A stretch of 64,000 nt of DNA, taken from contig OX485807.1 of the NCBI GenBank assembly GCA_950295325.1, positions 19,935,666 through 19,999,665 of the forward strand, in the 5' to 3' direction. This document shows, one piece after another, positions 49,871 to 62,663 of the stretch; position 1 is the stretch's first letter, and every line of letters starts with the position of its first letter. This DNA is from Polytrichum commune (taxonomy: Eukaryota > Streptophyta > Polytrichopsida > Polytrichales > Polytrichaceae). The translations under genes and the position numbers were made by a program. Below the pieces are notes generated by a model. That model did no database searches and was not told the DNA's origin. It was given only the letters and a program-made list of their open reading frames with translations.

Positions 49871-50840
49871 TTTAGGGGTAGAAGCTCGTCAGAGCCGGGG
49901 ATAGGGACTTGGATCCTCGGATCTAGGTGTGTGGACTCTGAGTTCGGTGGAAGGAAGGGGGTGTGTGCACAGAAGGGGTGTGGGGCGACGGCGGCGGGGA
50001 AGGCCTCGGCCAGCAGAGAGAGGGGACTGCAAGAGGAGGATGGACGATCAGTTAGAGCTATGAGCCGCGGCTTCAGGAAGATTGGAGGAGGGCGCCTTAG
50101 GGGGTCGAGAATTACACCCTCAAGATGATGAGGGGTGGGTTCAGCTGGGAATGTGGCATTGGTGGCAGCTGGAGGCGCTGTGTGGATTGCAGCACCGGTT
50201 GAAGGTTCAGTTCATTCTCTTGTTTCTGCTTTTGCTGTTCTGAAAGAGAACAGATGTTAGAGTGAGGTGGTCGGCAATGCGGGGGAGTACTCACGACTGA
50301 GTGATGACCTGCCAAGCAAATGGGTGAGGCTCACAACCTGGAGTGATATAATGCGGACGCCACTGAGGCCGAGGTGATTGTTGGGGGGAATCTGGGCATC
50401 AATATGGTTTGGTATCGAGGAGGCGTGTGGGTTTTGAGGTTTGAGGTGTAGGTGGGAAGTCTGTCCCTGAAAATGATCGTTGCTCTGAGAATGTGATGCC
50501 GCGGTCACCGAATCTGGAACTCCCTCGGTCCTTTTTGCGGGTTAGGTGTCACATTATGCTGAAGGATCAGGAGGCTGGAGGCACCACGGGGGGGGGGGGG
50601 GCTCACACGGTGACATTGCTGGTTGAGGTTTCTGGGACGACTTGTGGCAGCTGGCACCGTGAGCCAGAGGGAATGTGAGCAACAACTGAATGCATCTCAG
50701 CTCGTTGAGGGAGGCTGGTGGACGCTCCTGCGCATGGCCAAAGGGGTGGCAGCCTCGCAAGGGGTCCAGCGAGGACAAGCAAGGGAGCTGCTGGGAACCC
50801 AGAAGCCGAGGCCTAGGTGTAAGGGGTTGAGCATCAGTTA
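49871..50840. other. GC-rich island without recognisable coding
   Basis: Sharply richer in G and C than its flanks, with a G-run of about 13 at 50,588-50,600. Frames on both strands are short and low in complexity (Pro/Gln- or Gly/Arg-rich). It could be a foreign or transposed piece, or a promoter of an unseen transcript. Confidence 0.4.
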
Positions 50841-51212
50841 GTTAGAAGTTAGTTTAGCGGAAATTAGGTGGGAAATTGGGATCTAGTAGCTTGGGACTTA
50901 GGTGATTAAGCGGGGTTGAACTTATGGGCATGGTCAATTCAACTGTGTGATTTGGTGTGGCTGAAATTCATTAGGATATAACAATGGGGATGCCCGGTGG
51001 ATGATTGTGTAGCTATAACTGCAAGGGAATTGAGTATTTCTAAATACTGGAACCCTTGTACGCTTTGAGTAAAATTGTGGGTTTGAGATTTACATTGGCG
51101 AACGCCGATTGCTGCGTGCAAATGGTTAAGCGTGGTCATTTTAAGTATGTGCAAGCTATAGGCCTTCACCCGGACTACGACGCATAAGGGTGAAGGTTTA
51201 GGGCTTACACTT
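50841..51212. other. Spacer, nothing recognised
   Basis: No motif, RNA gene or repeat partner was seen in these 372 bases. Confidence 0.4.
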
Positions 51213-51492
51213 TCTATTGGAGAGAGAGAGAGAATTATTGCATACAAGTGTAAATCTCATCCATCCAACATAAAACAATGACCCCCCCTCCCAAAAAATA
51301 TAAATAAATAAATAAGCATGCGGCCAATTCATCTTAAGTAACTTAAACTAGACTAATTCGGGGTCTTTAAAGCTAAATTCGATGTTACAACTCAAACTAG
51401 TATCCTCTAGGTTGCAAATCAATTCATGATTTCATCTATGTTGGATGAATGGAAGATACTTTTGTATGCGATAAGTCCCACTCTCCTTTTCA
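51213..51492. mobile_element. Element with ~50-bp terminal inverted repeats (copy 2)
   Basis: Left end at about 51217-51270 reads GAGAGAGAGAATTATTGCAT onward to CATCCATCCAACAT. The right end at about 51436-51490 is the inverted version (ATGTTGGATGAATGG ... TTGTATGCGATAAG). Ends and part of the interior match the element at 14.7-15.2 kb in inverted orientation. No coding capacity. Confidence 0.65.
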
Positions 51493-51773
51493 AGCGCCTT
51501 TCTATTCATCTCACGTATACAATCAAGGTTTGTAGTAGGTTAGTTGTACTAAGTAGAGAATACTTGAATTATCACAATAAGCCTCAAGCTTCATGGTGTC
51601 TACGTAAACTCATTCGTGGGGAAGGCAAAAACACAATGAACTATTCTATGACTTGGATTCTTTCTTTATAGATTTGGAGACTCATAAATAGTATAAGAAT
51701 CCCAAATTAGTTTAGTGGGACCCAATTGGAAATGATCAAGCGGGAGTATTTACTAAGCCCCTTCATTCATAAC

Positions 51774-51908
51774 AATTGAATTTATACAGACACCACAAAG
51801 CTCTAAGTGTTTCAAAACCCCTTTATGTATGAGCAAACGTAAACATGAGGTTGCAACTATAAGTAGTTCAAAGCTTGTTGAAGATTCATGGCCTTATCTT
51901 ACTTAAAA
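51774..51908 (+). repeat. Dispersed repeat, copy 2 (partner at 22.4 kb)
   Basis: Same word order as 22447-22580. This copy ends 27 bases before the Tourist-like element at 51.94 kb. Confidence 0.8.
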
Positions 51909-51935
51909 TTTACATCATGCTAGATCGGTCACTAA

Positions 51936-52418
51936 GGGCCACTTCACACATGAGCCAAGAGCCGTGACCATGAAACTCTGAGAACCCAAAAGAAAGTGAC
52001 CAAAGGCCATCCCAACACACCAATGGTCATGGATCTTCAAATATATTGTAAAGTCATATGTGACCGGGTCCTCAACCAAATGTTATTTCAATGAATTTCT
52101 ATTCATGCGGATTCTCATACATGATGAAATAGAACAAATTAACACTTGTGAACGTTTGGAGTGCCATGGTCTCCCGGTTTTGTGTCAGGCCTACCTCCAA
52201 GAGGTGGTTTTTGAAAACAGTCCAAGTGACCTGAAACAATATCCACTCAACGTTATGTAGGAATCCATGTAGACTTTACATCCATCTTGCATTCACATAC
52301 TCCGTGGGTCCCTCAAGCGTAGTGTGAAGCGAACTTGGACCGGCTCTGCCTATTCCACCAATGAGAGTGCTTGAAGTGTAAAAGTCATGGGCTCTCAGTC
52401 TCATGTGTGAAGTGGCCC
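51936..52418. mobile_element. Tourist-like (PIF/Harbinger) MITE, 483 bp
   Basis: Ends are inverted copies starting GGGCCACTTCACACATGAG (19 bases perfect, then diverging). TAA flanks both sides (51933-51935 and 52419-52421), as expected for this superfamily. The ends resemble those of the 46.8-kb element (GGGCC, then CTTyACAC), so the two are related families. No coding capacity. Confidence 0.85.
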
Positions 52419-52421
52419 TAA

Positions 52422-53650
52422 TCTTGATGGAACTTCAAACTCCACCTTGACAATGAATAACTTATTTAGCATTTGAGTCCCACTACACGATGGAATTAGG
52501 GTGGGATTACATTAAGGTAATTGTTCAAGAAACTTGGGGTCCAAAATATTCCTTAATTCTTCTTACTTGACCCGGGGGGGTTGACTCTTCATACCATGCA
52601 CAAACTAACGCGAGTCTAGAAAGGGGTAAATTTCAGGCATTAGTATCCATAGTACACATAAGGGAGAGGTATGGTTTACTCTAGTGTACATATAAAAAGG
52701 CTATTAATTTTTCAATGGTAAAGGTAGATGTACAAAAGAGGGCCCCAAGGTTTAGAGGAAAACATAACAACAAATGTGCTAGTTTCTTCCAATTTACATT
52801 TCCATCCATTGTTGCCAATTGGTAATAGTCCACAATGACTTGTATATGTAATAAAGACTCTTGAGGGGTGGACTCTTCATTGTATGGCTAAATGACATGT
52901 GTGGGTGACTATGAAGAAACCCCCCTATATATGATAGGTTTATAGAGAGAAAAAATGTATATGTACTAACTGTAGGCTAGAGAATGGACTCATGAATTTA
53001 TACTAATATTTTCAATTTATTATGATAAATGCCTCCACTACACACATAGGTTTTTTATATCATGAAATGAACATGCCTCTATTACATATCCAAGTCATCG
53101 GGAGATGTTACGATATGACAACAATGGATGAGAATGTAAATTGGATGAAACTAGCTCATTTATTGTCAATTTTTCTCTAAACCTTAGGGCCCCCTTTTGT
53201 GAATCTACATGTACTTCATAATTCTTAATAGTTTTTTTTGAATGTATACTACAAACAATAACGCCTCAAATAATACTCCTTATTATACTCATGTGTAGTT
53301 CGTATGTGATATGAAGAGTGCACCCCAGGGTAAAGACCTATATGTTTCATGATTTACATTTTGTGTTTAAATACATGAGTTCATTTTCTAGCCTATTTTT
53401 AGTATGTATACAAATTTTTTGTTATAAAATTCTCGTTTATAAGGGATTTTATTCCATAGTCACTCACACACATCATTTAGGTTTCCAATGAAGAGATCCA
53501 CTCCCCGTGTTACTTGAGGACTCAAGATCGAAGTTTGGTTTCTTGTCTTGGGTGCAATACTTTCTTGAGGGACCAACAAGATTTGGTAGGAAAGTGGTCA
53601 CATTAGCACCACCTCATTTCCTTGTACTTTGAACTTGGACCCTACTTACG
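52422..53650. other. AT-rich spacer, no gene recognised
   Basis: No supported feature was seen; frames are short. Confidence 0.45.
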
Positions 53651-53860
53651 ACTCAACTCCTTGGTTGCATTATGTGGGACCAAAATATCATGCGTATCAT
53701 AATGATTATCATTTGATTTTGTGTTGTTGTGTACAATAGATTTTCAGCAAGCAACTAAAATATAACTACATTTTTTAATCGCAACCTCTTTCTTTGGAAA
53801 AAGACCATCATATAATTGCTTATTAATATTATGTGTTGTAACGTGCAAACTTGGTTGACA
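53651..53860 (+). repeat. Dispersed repeat, copy 2 (partner at 37.2 kb)
   Basis: Diverged copy of 37209-37440 in the same orientation. Confidence 0.65.
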
Positions 53861-53898
53861 ACTCACAAAAGGAAAAGAAAGCCACACCACCGTTGGTC

Positions 53899-54348
53899 TT
53901 AATTTCGGCCAATAACAATCGGCCACCAGAACATAGTCACGCCAAGAAGCCTCATTGCCCAAACTAGTGAGACACTGGCAAGAAGAGCTTCGGAGTACCC
54001 TCTCTTCACTGGGAAAGTCAAATTCATGTCTTCAACACCCCTTCCCATCCCAAGCACTTGTCGCCACACCCCAACCTCTGAGCTTGTTGTAGCAGTTGGT
54101 GAGAAGGAGAAGTCTTGAGACACACTTTGCAAAATCATCATTGTAGCTTGTACTACAAAAGTAGGAAGTGCCCATTGTGCATAATGCTCCATAATGCTCC
54201 TCCCAACCTCTGTTAAGCAAAGCTTAAAGCAAACCATTGACATGCTTGTGAAGGTAAAGAGCTCCCACAACACGTGCATGAACTTCAAAAACCCACCCAT
54301 GAGAAACACAACACGAGAACATTCATCCAATGCCTTCCGAGTGGTCAC
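53899..54348 (-). other. 149-codon open frame, unrecognised
   Basis: A single uninterrupted frame with hydrophobic stretches (VVFLMGGFLKFMHVLWELF near the start, LVWAMRLLGVTMFWWPIVI near the end) and a Ser/Thr-rich middle. It is longer than other frames in this spacer and its base composition is richer in GC. No family motif is visible. It could be a small membrane protein, a gene fragment or chance. Confidence 0.25.
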
Positions 54349-57300
54349 CGAAGCGGTGATGGTTCCCCTTGCTAGGTGCTAGTGGTGTCAGTACACAAAA
54401 TTGGCACCCAACAGTGGAATTCATGGTGACAGTCAAAGTGACAATGAACTAAGAGGTAACCACCACCACATGGTAGGGTTCATTTGGAGACAATTCCCTT
54501 TTAGTGAGTGCATTAGAGAGCCTCATATCATACTCCATGGGATTGGTATAGACTCCAAACCAATGACATTCCTTCAAGATTGTCTTTGAATGACTTTGGC
54601 GGGTTATTTGTCAAACATTTCAACGAACATCAAACGACTCATTACACAGTGAGACATTACAATCCTCAAGATAATGCTCCATGTCATAATCAATTCAATT
54701 GAGTACCATGGCCTCGTTTGTGTACAAATCTAGTGCAATCTTGCTGCTCTCAAACACATGAATGTAAGTCTATCTACTGAACTTGTGCACACCACTCACA
54801 GCTCAAAGACAGATAGTGTGCAGAGGATTATGAGACCTAGATGGCCATTAGGTGAGTTGTTTCAAGCTGGCTCAAAGTGGACACCATGATTGAGACTGCT
54901 AAATATGATTGAGCCATCGTTTGACCATGCCAGTAGGCAGCCTTTTAGGTGGGCAGCGCTGAACTTTTAAGCGGACATTGGATGGGGGATTAATGTAAAA
55001 CTTGCAGCCCTCTTCAGGCCTTAGATCTACTGTACTGTTGTTCCTGGTTGAGGAGAACTGGGACAAAGCGCGCAAATGCTCTACTATTTTATGGCTCTCC
55101 ATCGTATCAGTACTCGGATGATCCCTTGTAGCTCGCTTGTGGAGTGAGTTGGGCCTCACGAGTCCACTCCTGCTCACGCCTTGACAGGAGGGAGTCTCAC
55201 CTCCTTGCACTGGTGTCCTATCTTCTCTATCCCCACATCTATCTACGTGTTATTCAGTGCGTGGTTGCTTGGGGATGGTGGCCGTAGTGTTGACCTAGGA
55301 AATTCCATATCTGGTGATTTTGTTGTCATCCCAGGACACGGTTGTGTGTTGGCTGTTTTTCTCATTGCTTGTTCATGTATGCAAACCCCATCACTAAATG
55401 TGAACGTAGTTGTTTGCTGGTCGCCGCCACCAATCCCTAATTATTGCTCCACCTTGCAAGGTTGTGAAATGAGAACTCCTCTCGATAGATGAAAACTCCT
55501 TTTGCAGCAACATGACATTGTTTCCTACCGATTACAACTTCAATCTAGCGAGGTTCCATTCTTCCTACAAAAACAGATCTCATTGCGTATTACATGGAGC
55601 TCCGCCTTCTAGCTATACCAACGGGCTATGGTCGGTTGGCCGATGTGACCTGTAATTCTATTTACACAAAAAAAGGATTAAGATGTTAACTATAGTTGGC
55701 ACATTTTTGATAGAAAAATAAATGACATACTCGGAACCTTGTCACACTCATGACTCCCGGGACCAAATAAGTTAACTAAGCGCCACTAATACACTAACAA
55801 GGGCCTGAACATGCTAACCTAGACCCTAACATTGCATAACCATGTTGGGGTTGGTTGGAACTTCACCAAATGCAGGGCCCCTTTCAAAAAGTTGTTTTGG
55901 AGCACATTTAGCTTTGGACTTGAATTCAACTGGATGACTTCAACCGTTTTGGATAGAAAATTGTCAGATGATGGTCAGTTGCTATGTAGTTTCTTGCTGC
56001 TGTCAGAATCGGAGCTCAAGTATTTGCAGTCCACAGTAACAACAAATGTAAAATTGTTGCCAAAAGCAGTTGGGCCGCTACTACTTCAAGCCCATAGGTA
56101 ATCACAACAATGCCTTACACCAAAGTTTAACAATGTACAAAGATCCTCGACTTTCATGCAATCCCATGTCACTCCTCTGCTTCCGTTCTGACAGGAAATT
56201 CGGTTCTAACATCAAAAATTCACAAACATGACATGCAGAAAAGACATAAAATAAAAATAAAAATCAGTGGTCATGAAGAAGATGATCCAGAGGGTTTGAA
56301 CAGCAGCCAAAGGAATTAGAGCTCGAGTATTTGTTGGGAAAAGCAGTAACTGCAAATCTGATAAATTCCCAATGCTCTAGTTTCATGAAGACTGGAAGCC
56401 CATTCCCAACACCAAAAGCTCATAAACATAGACTTGTTGTAATCTTCAAAATGTAGTCTGAGCAAATGCACAATGGCCACGCTCAAAGCAACTCGGGAAC
56501 AAAAAGGAACTGTCGACGGGCCAGTTATGGATATCAGGAACTAGTTTGTGGTCAAGTGAGACACTCAATGAAGTGTCATCCACATGTACACTTTGGTGTA
56601 TTGAAGAATATAAGAGGTTCAAACATTCTGGAACTTGTTGGAACACACATTTTAGGTTGAAAGGGATTCCAGAATCTAAACACCAAAAATCTAGAGATTG
56701 AGCATTCTTTCAAATAGCTCCAAGCATAAAAAGCTAGACTTGCCATTGGAAATCAATGAGCACCGACGAGATTGAGCAGGTTCTGCATCAGTCTGTTCGA
56801 AACTATCCTCGGAGTGATGAACTCCGGCTGCTCCACGCTAAAGAACATCCTTAACTAGAGGTGGAATGGGAAGAAAGCCTGTTGGTTGAGCAATCCCAAA
56901 CTAGAAACTCCCTTTTCCAGTATAACAAGCCCCCAATCATCAACAAAATTATGGAACATTCACCACATAAATGATTGCCAAAGAACAGACATACAAGTAC
57001 ACATTATTGATGATTGAGGTCCAGCAAAAATGAGACTACATACTGGCAATGCAACAGTCATCACATGGAGAGATGCAATACATGTACTGTTTCTGATGAA
57101 TGTTGCATTCAAGCACAAAAACAGCACATTACAATTGTAGAGTATGTACTCAGATGCAACATTCATCAGATGAAAGATAAAATCAGTATACCAATTGAAC
57201 AGATAAAATGAGATACACATTTGAGGATTGCTAGGTGGATGGCATAAGATGAGCAACACGGATTCTTTTATCTTTTATACAGTACAAATAGCACTCTCAT

Positions 57301-57596
57301 AAACGGCTCTACCCAATTACTAAACAACCCCAGAAAATTATACACATCCCATTCTACGGACAGTGTGCACGACAGCCAAACTGCGCAATGTCTCGTCGCG
57401 TCTACAAGACCCCTATGTAAATATAGGCAGAATAATCAACCAAACACCACAACGTAAACCCATCACAACACAAATTTGCAGTTTCTGTTTTAGTTAACTC
57501 ATCTTGCCAAGATGATCAAAGGCTGCGTCAGCAAGATACTGTCGTGTAAAGCTCTTGGAAATCCACAAACGCGTGTCCTTATTTGCTGAGATGATT
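54349..57596. other. Spacer and 3' side of the WRKY19-like gene, no gene recognised
   Basis: Frames of up to about 103 codons without motifs. The right end, from about 57,250, is probably the 3' untranslated region of the WRKY19-like gene. Confidence 0.45.
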
Positions 57597-60500
57597 TCAA
57601 TTTAAATCAACACCAGAAGCCAGGAACTGGCCCACATCAATACCAAGAGAGTTACTTCTCTCAAGGCTGAGCTCAGAGCGCAGCAGACCGTTGTCCACAG
57701 CACACGACCCAGAACCCGTATGACCATAACCTGGATACCACACACTCTGTGAAGATGTTCTATTGGCCTGTAACCCCAAATCAAAGGAGTCCTTACGCCC
57801 TGAAGTCCCTCCACTAGGCTCTTTGTTGAGAAGAGCCATAATGGCCCCTCCATGCACACGTCCCTCGGGTAGAGCTGACATAAGACCACCCCCGTGTACA
57901 CGACCTTCAGACAGGGAGGGCATATGGCCACCTCCATGAACTCTCCCCTCCGGCAGTGACAACGAACCTATGTTGAACACTCCTTCATCAGCATTTGAGA
58001 GCTGTGGCCGTGGCGGCCGCCCATTTTTGGGCTTATTGGCAGAGGCATTCATGTCTTTCTTTTGCATCGAGAGGGGAACCAACACCTGCAACCAGAATAC
58101 AGAAGTTACAACAAACTGAAGAAAGCATACATCAAGTAGTGAATCCAGAGAGCAATTACAGTACAGGAATGTGAAATTCTGTGGCAGGAGTATTGAACAT
58201 ACTGGTCACTGCACTACTTATAATATCACATTAGAGTACATCATCCAGGGAGTTCTCGTTTAACTGAAGAATAGATGGAAATACATAAGAATTATCTCGG
58301 GAATACACCGTGACAATTTCCAGCCTTGCTGAGAACAATGTCCCATCAAACCTCATAAAATTCAAAGGGACCCAGAATATAGTTACAACTCCATACCTAG
58401 ACACCCATCTTTATTCTCTCAAATACAATCATAAGCTGTGAGGCAAGTTGTGCTTGAATAGAGTAACAGAGCGTATTGCTGAATCAAGTATGTACGTTTC
58501 CTTGTTTGCAACATTCAGTAGGATTCAGATACTAATCCAACAACTAAAGAGAGGTTAGAAACATTGGATGTGAATCATGTTCCAGATAATTTAGTGAGGT
58601 GCTGAGAAGTGAAGATATTGACATTGCTGTTGCTAGGAATAACCAGGTCTATGAGGAGTGGCTGGACAGTCTGTAAGGTCTGGAGCTAACTCCCCTTAAA
58701 CTTAGAAACACACCCAGAAACGCACCTTGAACCCATTTGCAAATGTAGGAAACGTATAAATCTAACAAGGAAGAAAAAAAAGACAAAAAAACTCTTCAGC
58801 TTATTACTTCTTGCAGAAAGACTGCAAATAATGCTCACCTGTGGTGGAAGCAGCGGTTGATGATAAGGAAGTGTTGTAGATGGCAATTGTTGAGGTGAGG
58901 TCATTGTCACACTTGCACTTAGATCAAGTCCTGCTGTTGAAACTGCAATACCATCTACACCAGGAGCTTTGGAGAAATTGAAATTGTTTTTATCTCCATT
59001 GGCATTACCACCATGAGCAATGCCCAGAAGCCCCCCATGGTAAGGACCATGAACAGAACCACCATGCATAGAACCTGAGGCTCCACTATTCATTGAAGGG
59101 TTTGTACTCTCCATGCTTGGAGAGTACCCCTGTGAACTCATTGACATGGAACTCTCCGATAACCCACCCCTTCTTGACCATATTTCTATTGGTTCACGCA
59201 CAGCATTTAGAGGTCGATCAGGACCTGTCGAAACCCACAAAGCAATGAGGGCGACGTACATTAATACCTGGACCCCATTAAATCAATGTATAATAGATTT
59301 GTTATTGAAAATGCGAGTTGATAATGGAAATTGAAGACAAAAATCTGAAGTGAGCGGTACCTGACAAATCTTGGCCCTCAGGTGCCCCATTTCTCATTTG
59401 ATTTTCAGAACCACTGCCAGCAGGTCTGCTGCTGCCACTTGCTGCTGTTATTGCACCAACACTTGTAGCAGCAAGTCCACTTGGCCGGCTCTGTCCTGAG
59501 CCAGTCACCAATCCCCTAAAGAGCCCAGGAGCTAGGCCTGGGGTCACTGTGCTTCCCACAGTGCCACCTCCATGGACCCGTCGATCTGAAACAAGTGCAC
59601 TGTGGGCAGCACAAAGGCCAGTCTTACCTCTCGCAAATTTATCACAAGGAGTTCCTGGAACTCGGTCACCATTCTTGTCTCTAATAAGGTCCACAAAGTT
59701 GGAACCCTCGACTCCCCATTGGCACCGTTTTCCCCCTCCATGAGCTTTACAGAAGTCTGTACTACCCTGTGCACTTTTGCCACAACCCTCAACTTTACAA
59801 CGTTTACCACCACCATGTCGCACACAGAAATCTGTCCGGCCACGGGCACTTTTGCCACAGCCTTCAACAGCACAGCGTTTCCCACCTCCATGGGCAACAC
59901 AGTAGAGAGTGCCTCCATGGACACTTTTGGTGCAGATTCCACCACCATCAAAGGCACATCGTTTTCCACCTCCATGCCCTTTACAAAGCGGTGTGCTTCC
60001 CTCAGCACCTTTGTTGCAGTCTTGGATGATGCAGCGTTTGCCTCCTCCATGAGCTTTGCAAAACATTGTGCTACCTTGAGCACCTTTCGTGCAACCAGAA
60101 AACTGACATCTGGAAATCAAAGGACCAATGATCAATACCAATCCTTACTGTAGAGGAAACACCAGACTGACAGTTGCAAAACGACCAGTTGTACATGATG
60201 CTCCATGTAGCTAAAACATGTCTCCACTGAATAGACAATTGTTCTGCGCAATTCTCTGGAATGGCTCAAGCCAACAACAGGCTGCCTCCATAATATGCTT
60301 ACAAACAGGAGAATCACAAGAAATGGGTCTGTAAAAGCATAACGCACTGCATAGAGGACACTGACAATAATACAATCATATTTAGAGATCAAGGGAATTC
60401 AGGTTCATAACATGAAAATGTTCTGATAGAAATTAGACAAAATTCCAAATATACAATAAACTTCACAACTTCTTGAAGCACCAAGGAAAGTAATCATCAG

Positions 60501-62663
60501 TTTCAATAACAATATGAATAGTATTTATTAGAAACATACAGTACATCTCCGGTTTTTAAACAAAGGCGTTAATTTCAGTGTACCTACACCTTGCTCCTGT
60601 AGAATCGACAATGCCTATGTGCAATCATCAACAAAAACTAAGAAGTATACAGGAGAAATTCCTGACCTGCGGCCACCACCATGTGAGATACAGAGACCAG
60701 AATATCCTTCTGCACTTTTAGTACATCCCTCAACCTGGCAACGCTTCCCGCCTCCATGGCGAATACATAAGCCTGAACGGCCCCGAGCAGCCTTGTCACA
60801 GCCTTCGTGGCTGCACCGCCGCCCACCCCCATGACCTATACAATAGTCAGTTTTCCCTTCAGCACTTTTTGTGCATCCTAGATTCTGGCAACGTCTGCCA
60901 CCACCATGTGCTTTACAATAGACAGTACGCCCCTCGGCCCCTTTATTGCAGCCATGCTTTTGGCACCTGCACTTGAGGCAATCAGAGTGAAATTTAATTT
61001 CATTTATATTAGATTTCTGAGCTTGACAGCATGGCAACGGAGAATGCAGAAAATGTCTGAAGACTTGAAACTAGATATTCCATTCTCTAAAGATATCATA
61101 AGAAATTTGCAAACTATGACCTGTAAACAGGATCTTGTCACAGAGGCTATTTCACTACAGGAAGTAGCATGTACCCACCATGCGTATGCAGAGTGGTTGC
61201 TTAACCCTAACTAGTGACCAGACAGGTAGATTGAGACAGAGACATGCCAGAGATCAACACTGCCTGGTCATTTACATGATGCAAAAACATGGAAAATGGA
61301 TGTACTAAGCACACTCTACATCAAATGGAATTTATCTGTCCATTACACATGAACAGAGAAATTCCTATAATTTGTCCAAGCTAGAAAACCCTGAATGAAA
61401 AGAATGTCAACACTCAGTACTAATGACACAAACAAAGATGGACATCAAAATACCAGAAGAGTCAAAGTACTACTGAACTCTTAAAAATTGACTATAAGCA
61501 TTGAACGAGATCAGCGAGTAAGTTTCACTGTTAAGTGTATACACTGACCTCCTCCCTCCCCCATGTGCGATGCAAAGGCCCGATGCACCTCTTGGACCTT
61601 TTCCACATCCTCTGAATTTACAAACTTTCGGGGCTCGTTCAGAATTACCAGAAGCTCCACTGGTGGAAGTCGTTCCACCACTGGTAGATGCACGTAGGCC
61701 CATGAGGAGATCATGCTCGACAAGACCTTCTTCCATATGTTTTTTGCCATATGGATCTCTGTGGTGTCGATCAGAAGCCGCTGTGGGATAGATTTGGCTA
61801 CCCATCAACAGAGATGGCATGTAGCCACCACAAGATAATCGAGCTGTAGTGGACCCTTCATCCACTACAGGGACAAGTCCACCTTTTCCAGGAAAATCAT
61901 GTCTATCGACAGATTTATCCCCATGGCCTAATCCTGACAGCAGGCCACCACCCCTGTACTCCCGACCATTTGGGGACTCAAACACCTGAACATAGCCACT
62001 ATATGAAGGAGCTAATCCCAGATGCGAGCCTGCATGCTTTTCAATGTGGTTATTGAAGAGGCGATCATGTCCAGACCGGCCCTGTCCTCCACTACCCTCC
62101 CCTCGTGCAAGTGGATCTCCCGAACTACCCAAACGAAGAAGAACACCAGGTTCGGCTGCATTCCGGTCCAGACCATCTGCCATAAGCCGCTCTGCAGCAG
62201 TTTGACCGCTGTGAACTGTCTCATCCCCGCCATTGCTCCCACAAAGATTAGCACTTCCAGAGAGATTCCCTGAATAGTTTCCGGCCTCTGACTGGCCCAG
62301 ACCAAGAACCACATCAGAATCCTCGTCTACACTGCTTGCATCATCCCCGTGACCTAGCTCCAGCACAATTCTTGACTCCATGCCATCATAAGCATGACAG
62401 GTTGGAGGCACCCCGTGGTGATCAGGCCTCTTCCGTTTCAACCCCTTGCAGGAATTCTGACTCCGACTTCCATGCCCATTGGGTTCCATCATCCCCGGAA
62501 GATCAACGTCAGTTTGCATATTGTCAGTGTTGGCTGGCTCTGGATCCTGGTTCCAACTCTTCAATCTGAGGATTGTCTCGTAGTTTTGGTGCTCTCTTGC
62601 ACCAAAACCGCTATTTAGTAACACACCCCCAATCGAAAGAGTAGTCATCGGCGAATTAGCCAT
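57597..62663 (-). CDS. WRKY19-like zinc-finger repeat protein (no WRKY domain)
   Basis: Five exons join in phase into 1012 residues: 61549-62663, 60667-60966, 59361-60109, 58839-59224 and 57597-58085. Residues about 348-600 are ten fingers of about 25 residues, CX4C-X10-CX2H followed by GGG(R/K)R. Typical cores are GCTKSAEG and CKAHGGGKRC. Finger 8 is 3 residues longer, and a degenerate eleventh follows. The C-terminal exon has three EGRVHGG repeats. The N-terminal 340 residues are disordered-looking, with LxL-type hydrophobic patches (ILRLKSW, IVLELGHG, VLLRLGSS) and a basic KGLKRKRP motif that may be a nuclear signal. Plant proteins of this kind are often labelled 'probable WRKY transcription factor 19' because they share these fingers, but there is no WRKYGQK motif here. 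A nuclear regulatory role is inferred only. Exon junctions at the fingers share one phase. Confidence 0.9.

Noticed and set aside
59549-60153. Plus-strand frames opposite the zinc-finger exon (up to 183 codons)
   Set aside because: Same cause: complement of a regular coding repeat with biased codons; no independent motif or splice evidence.
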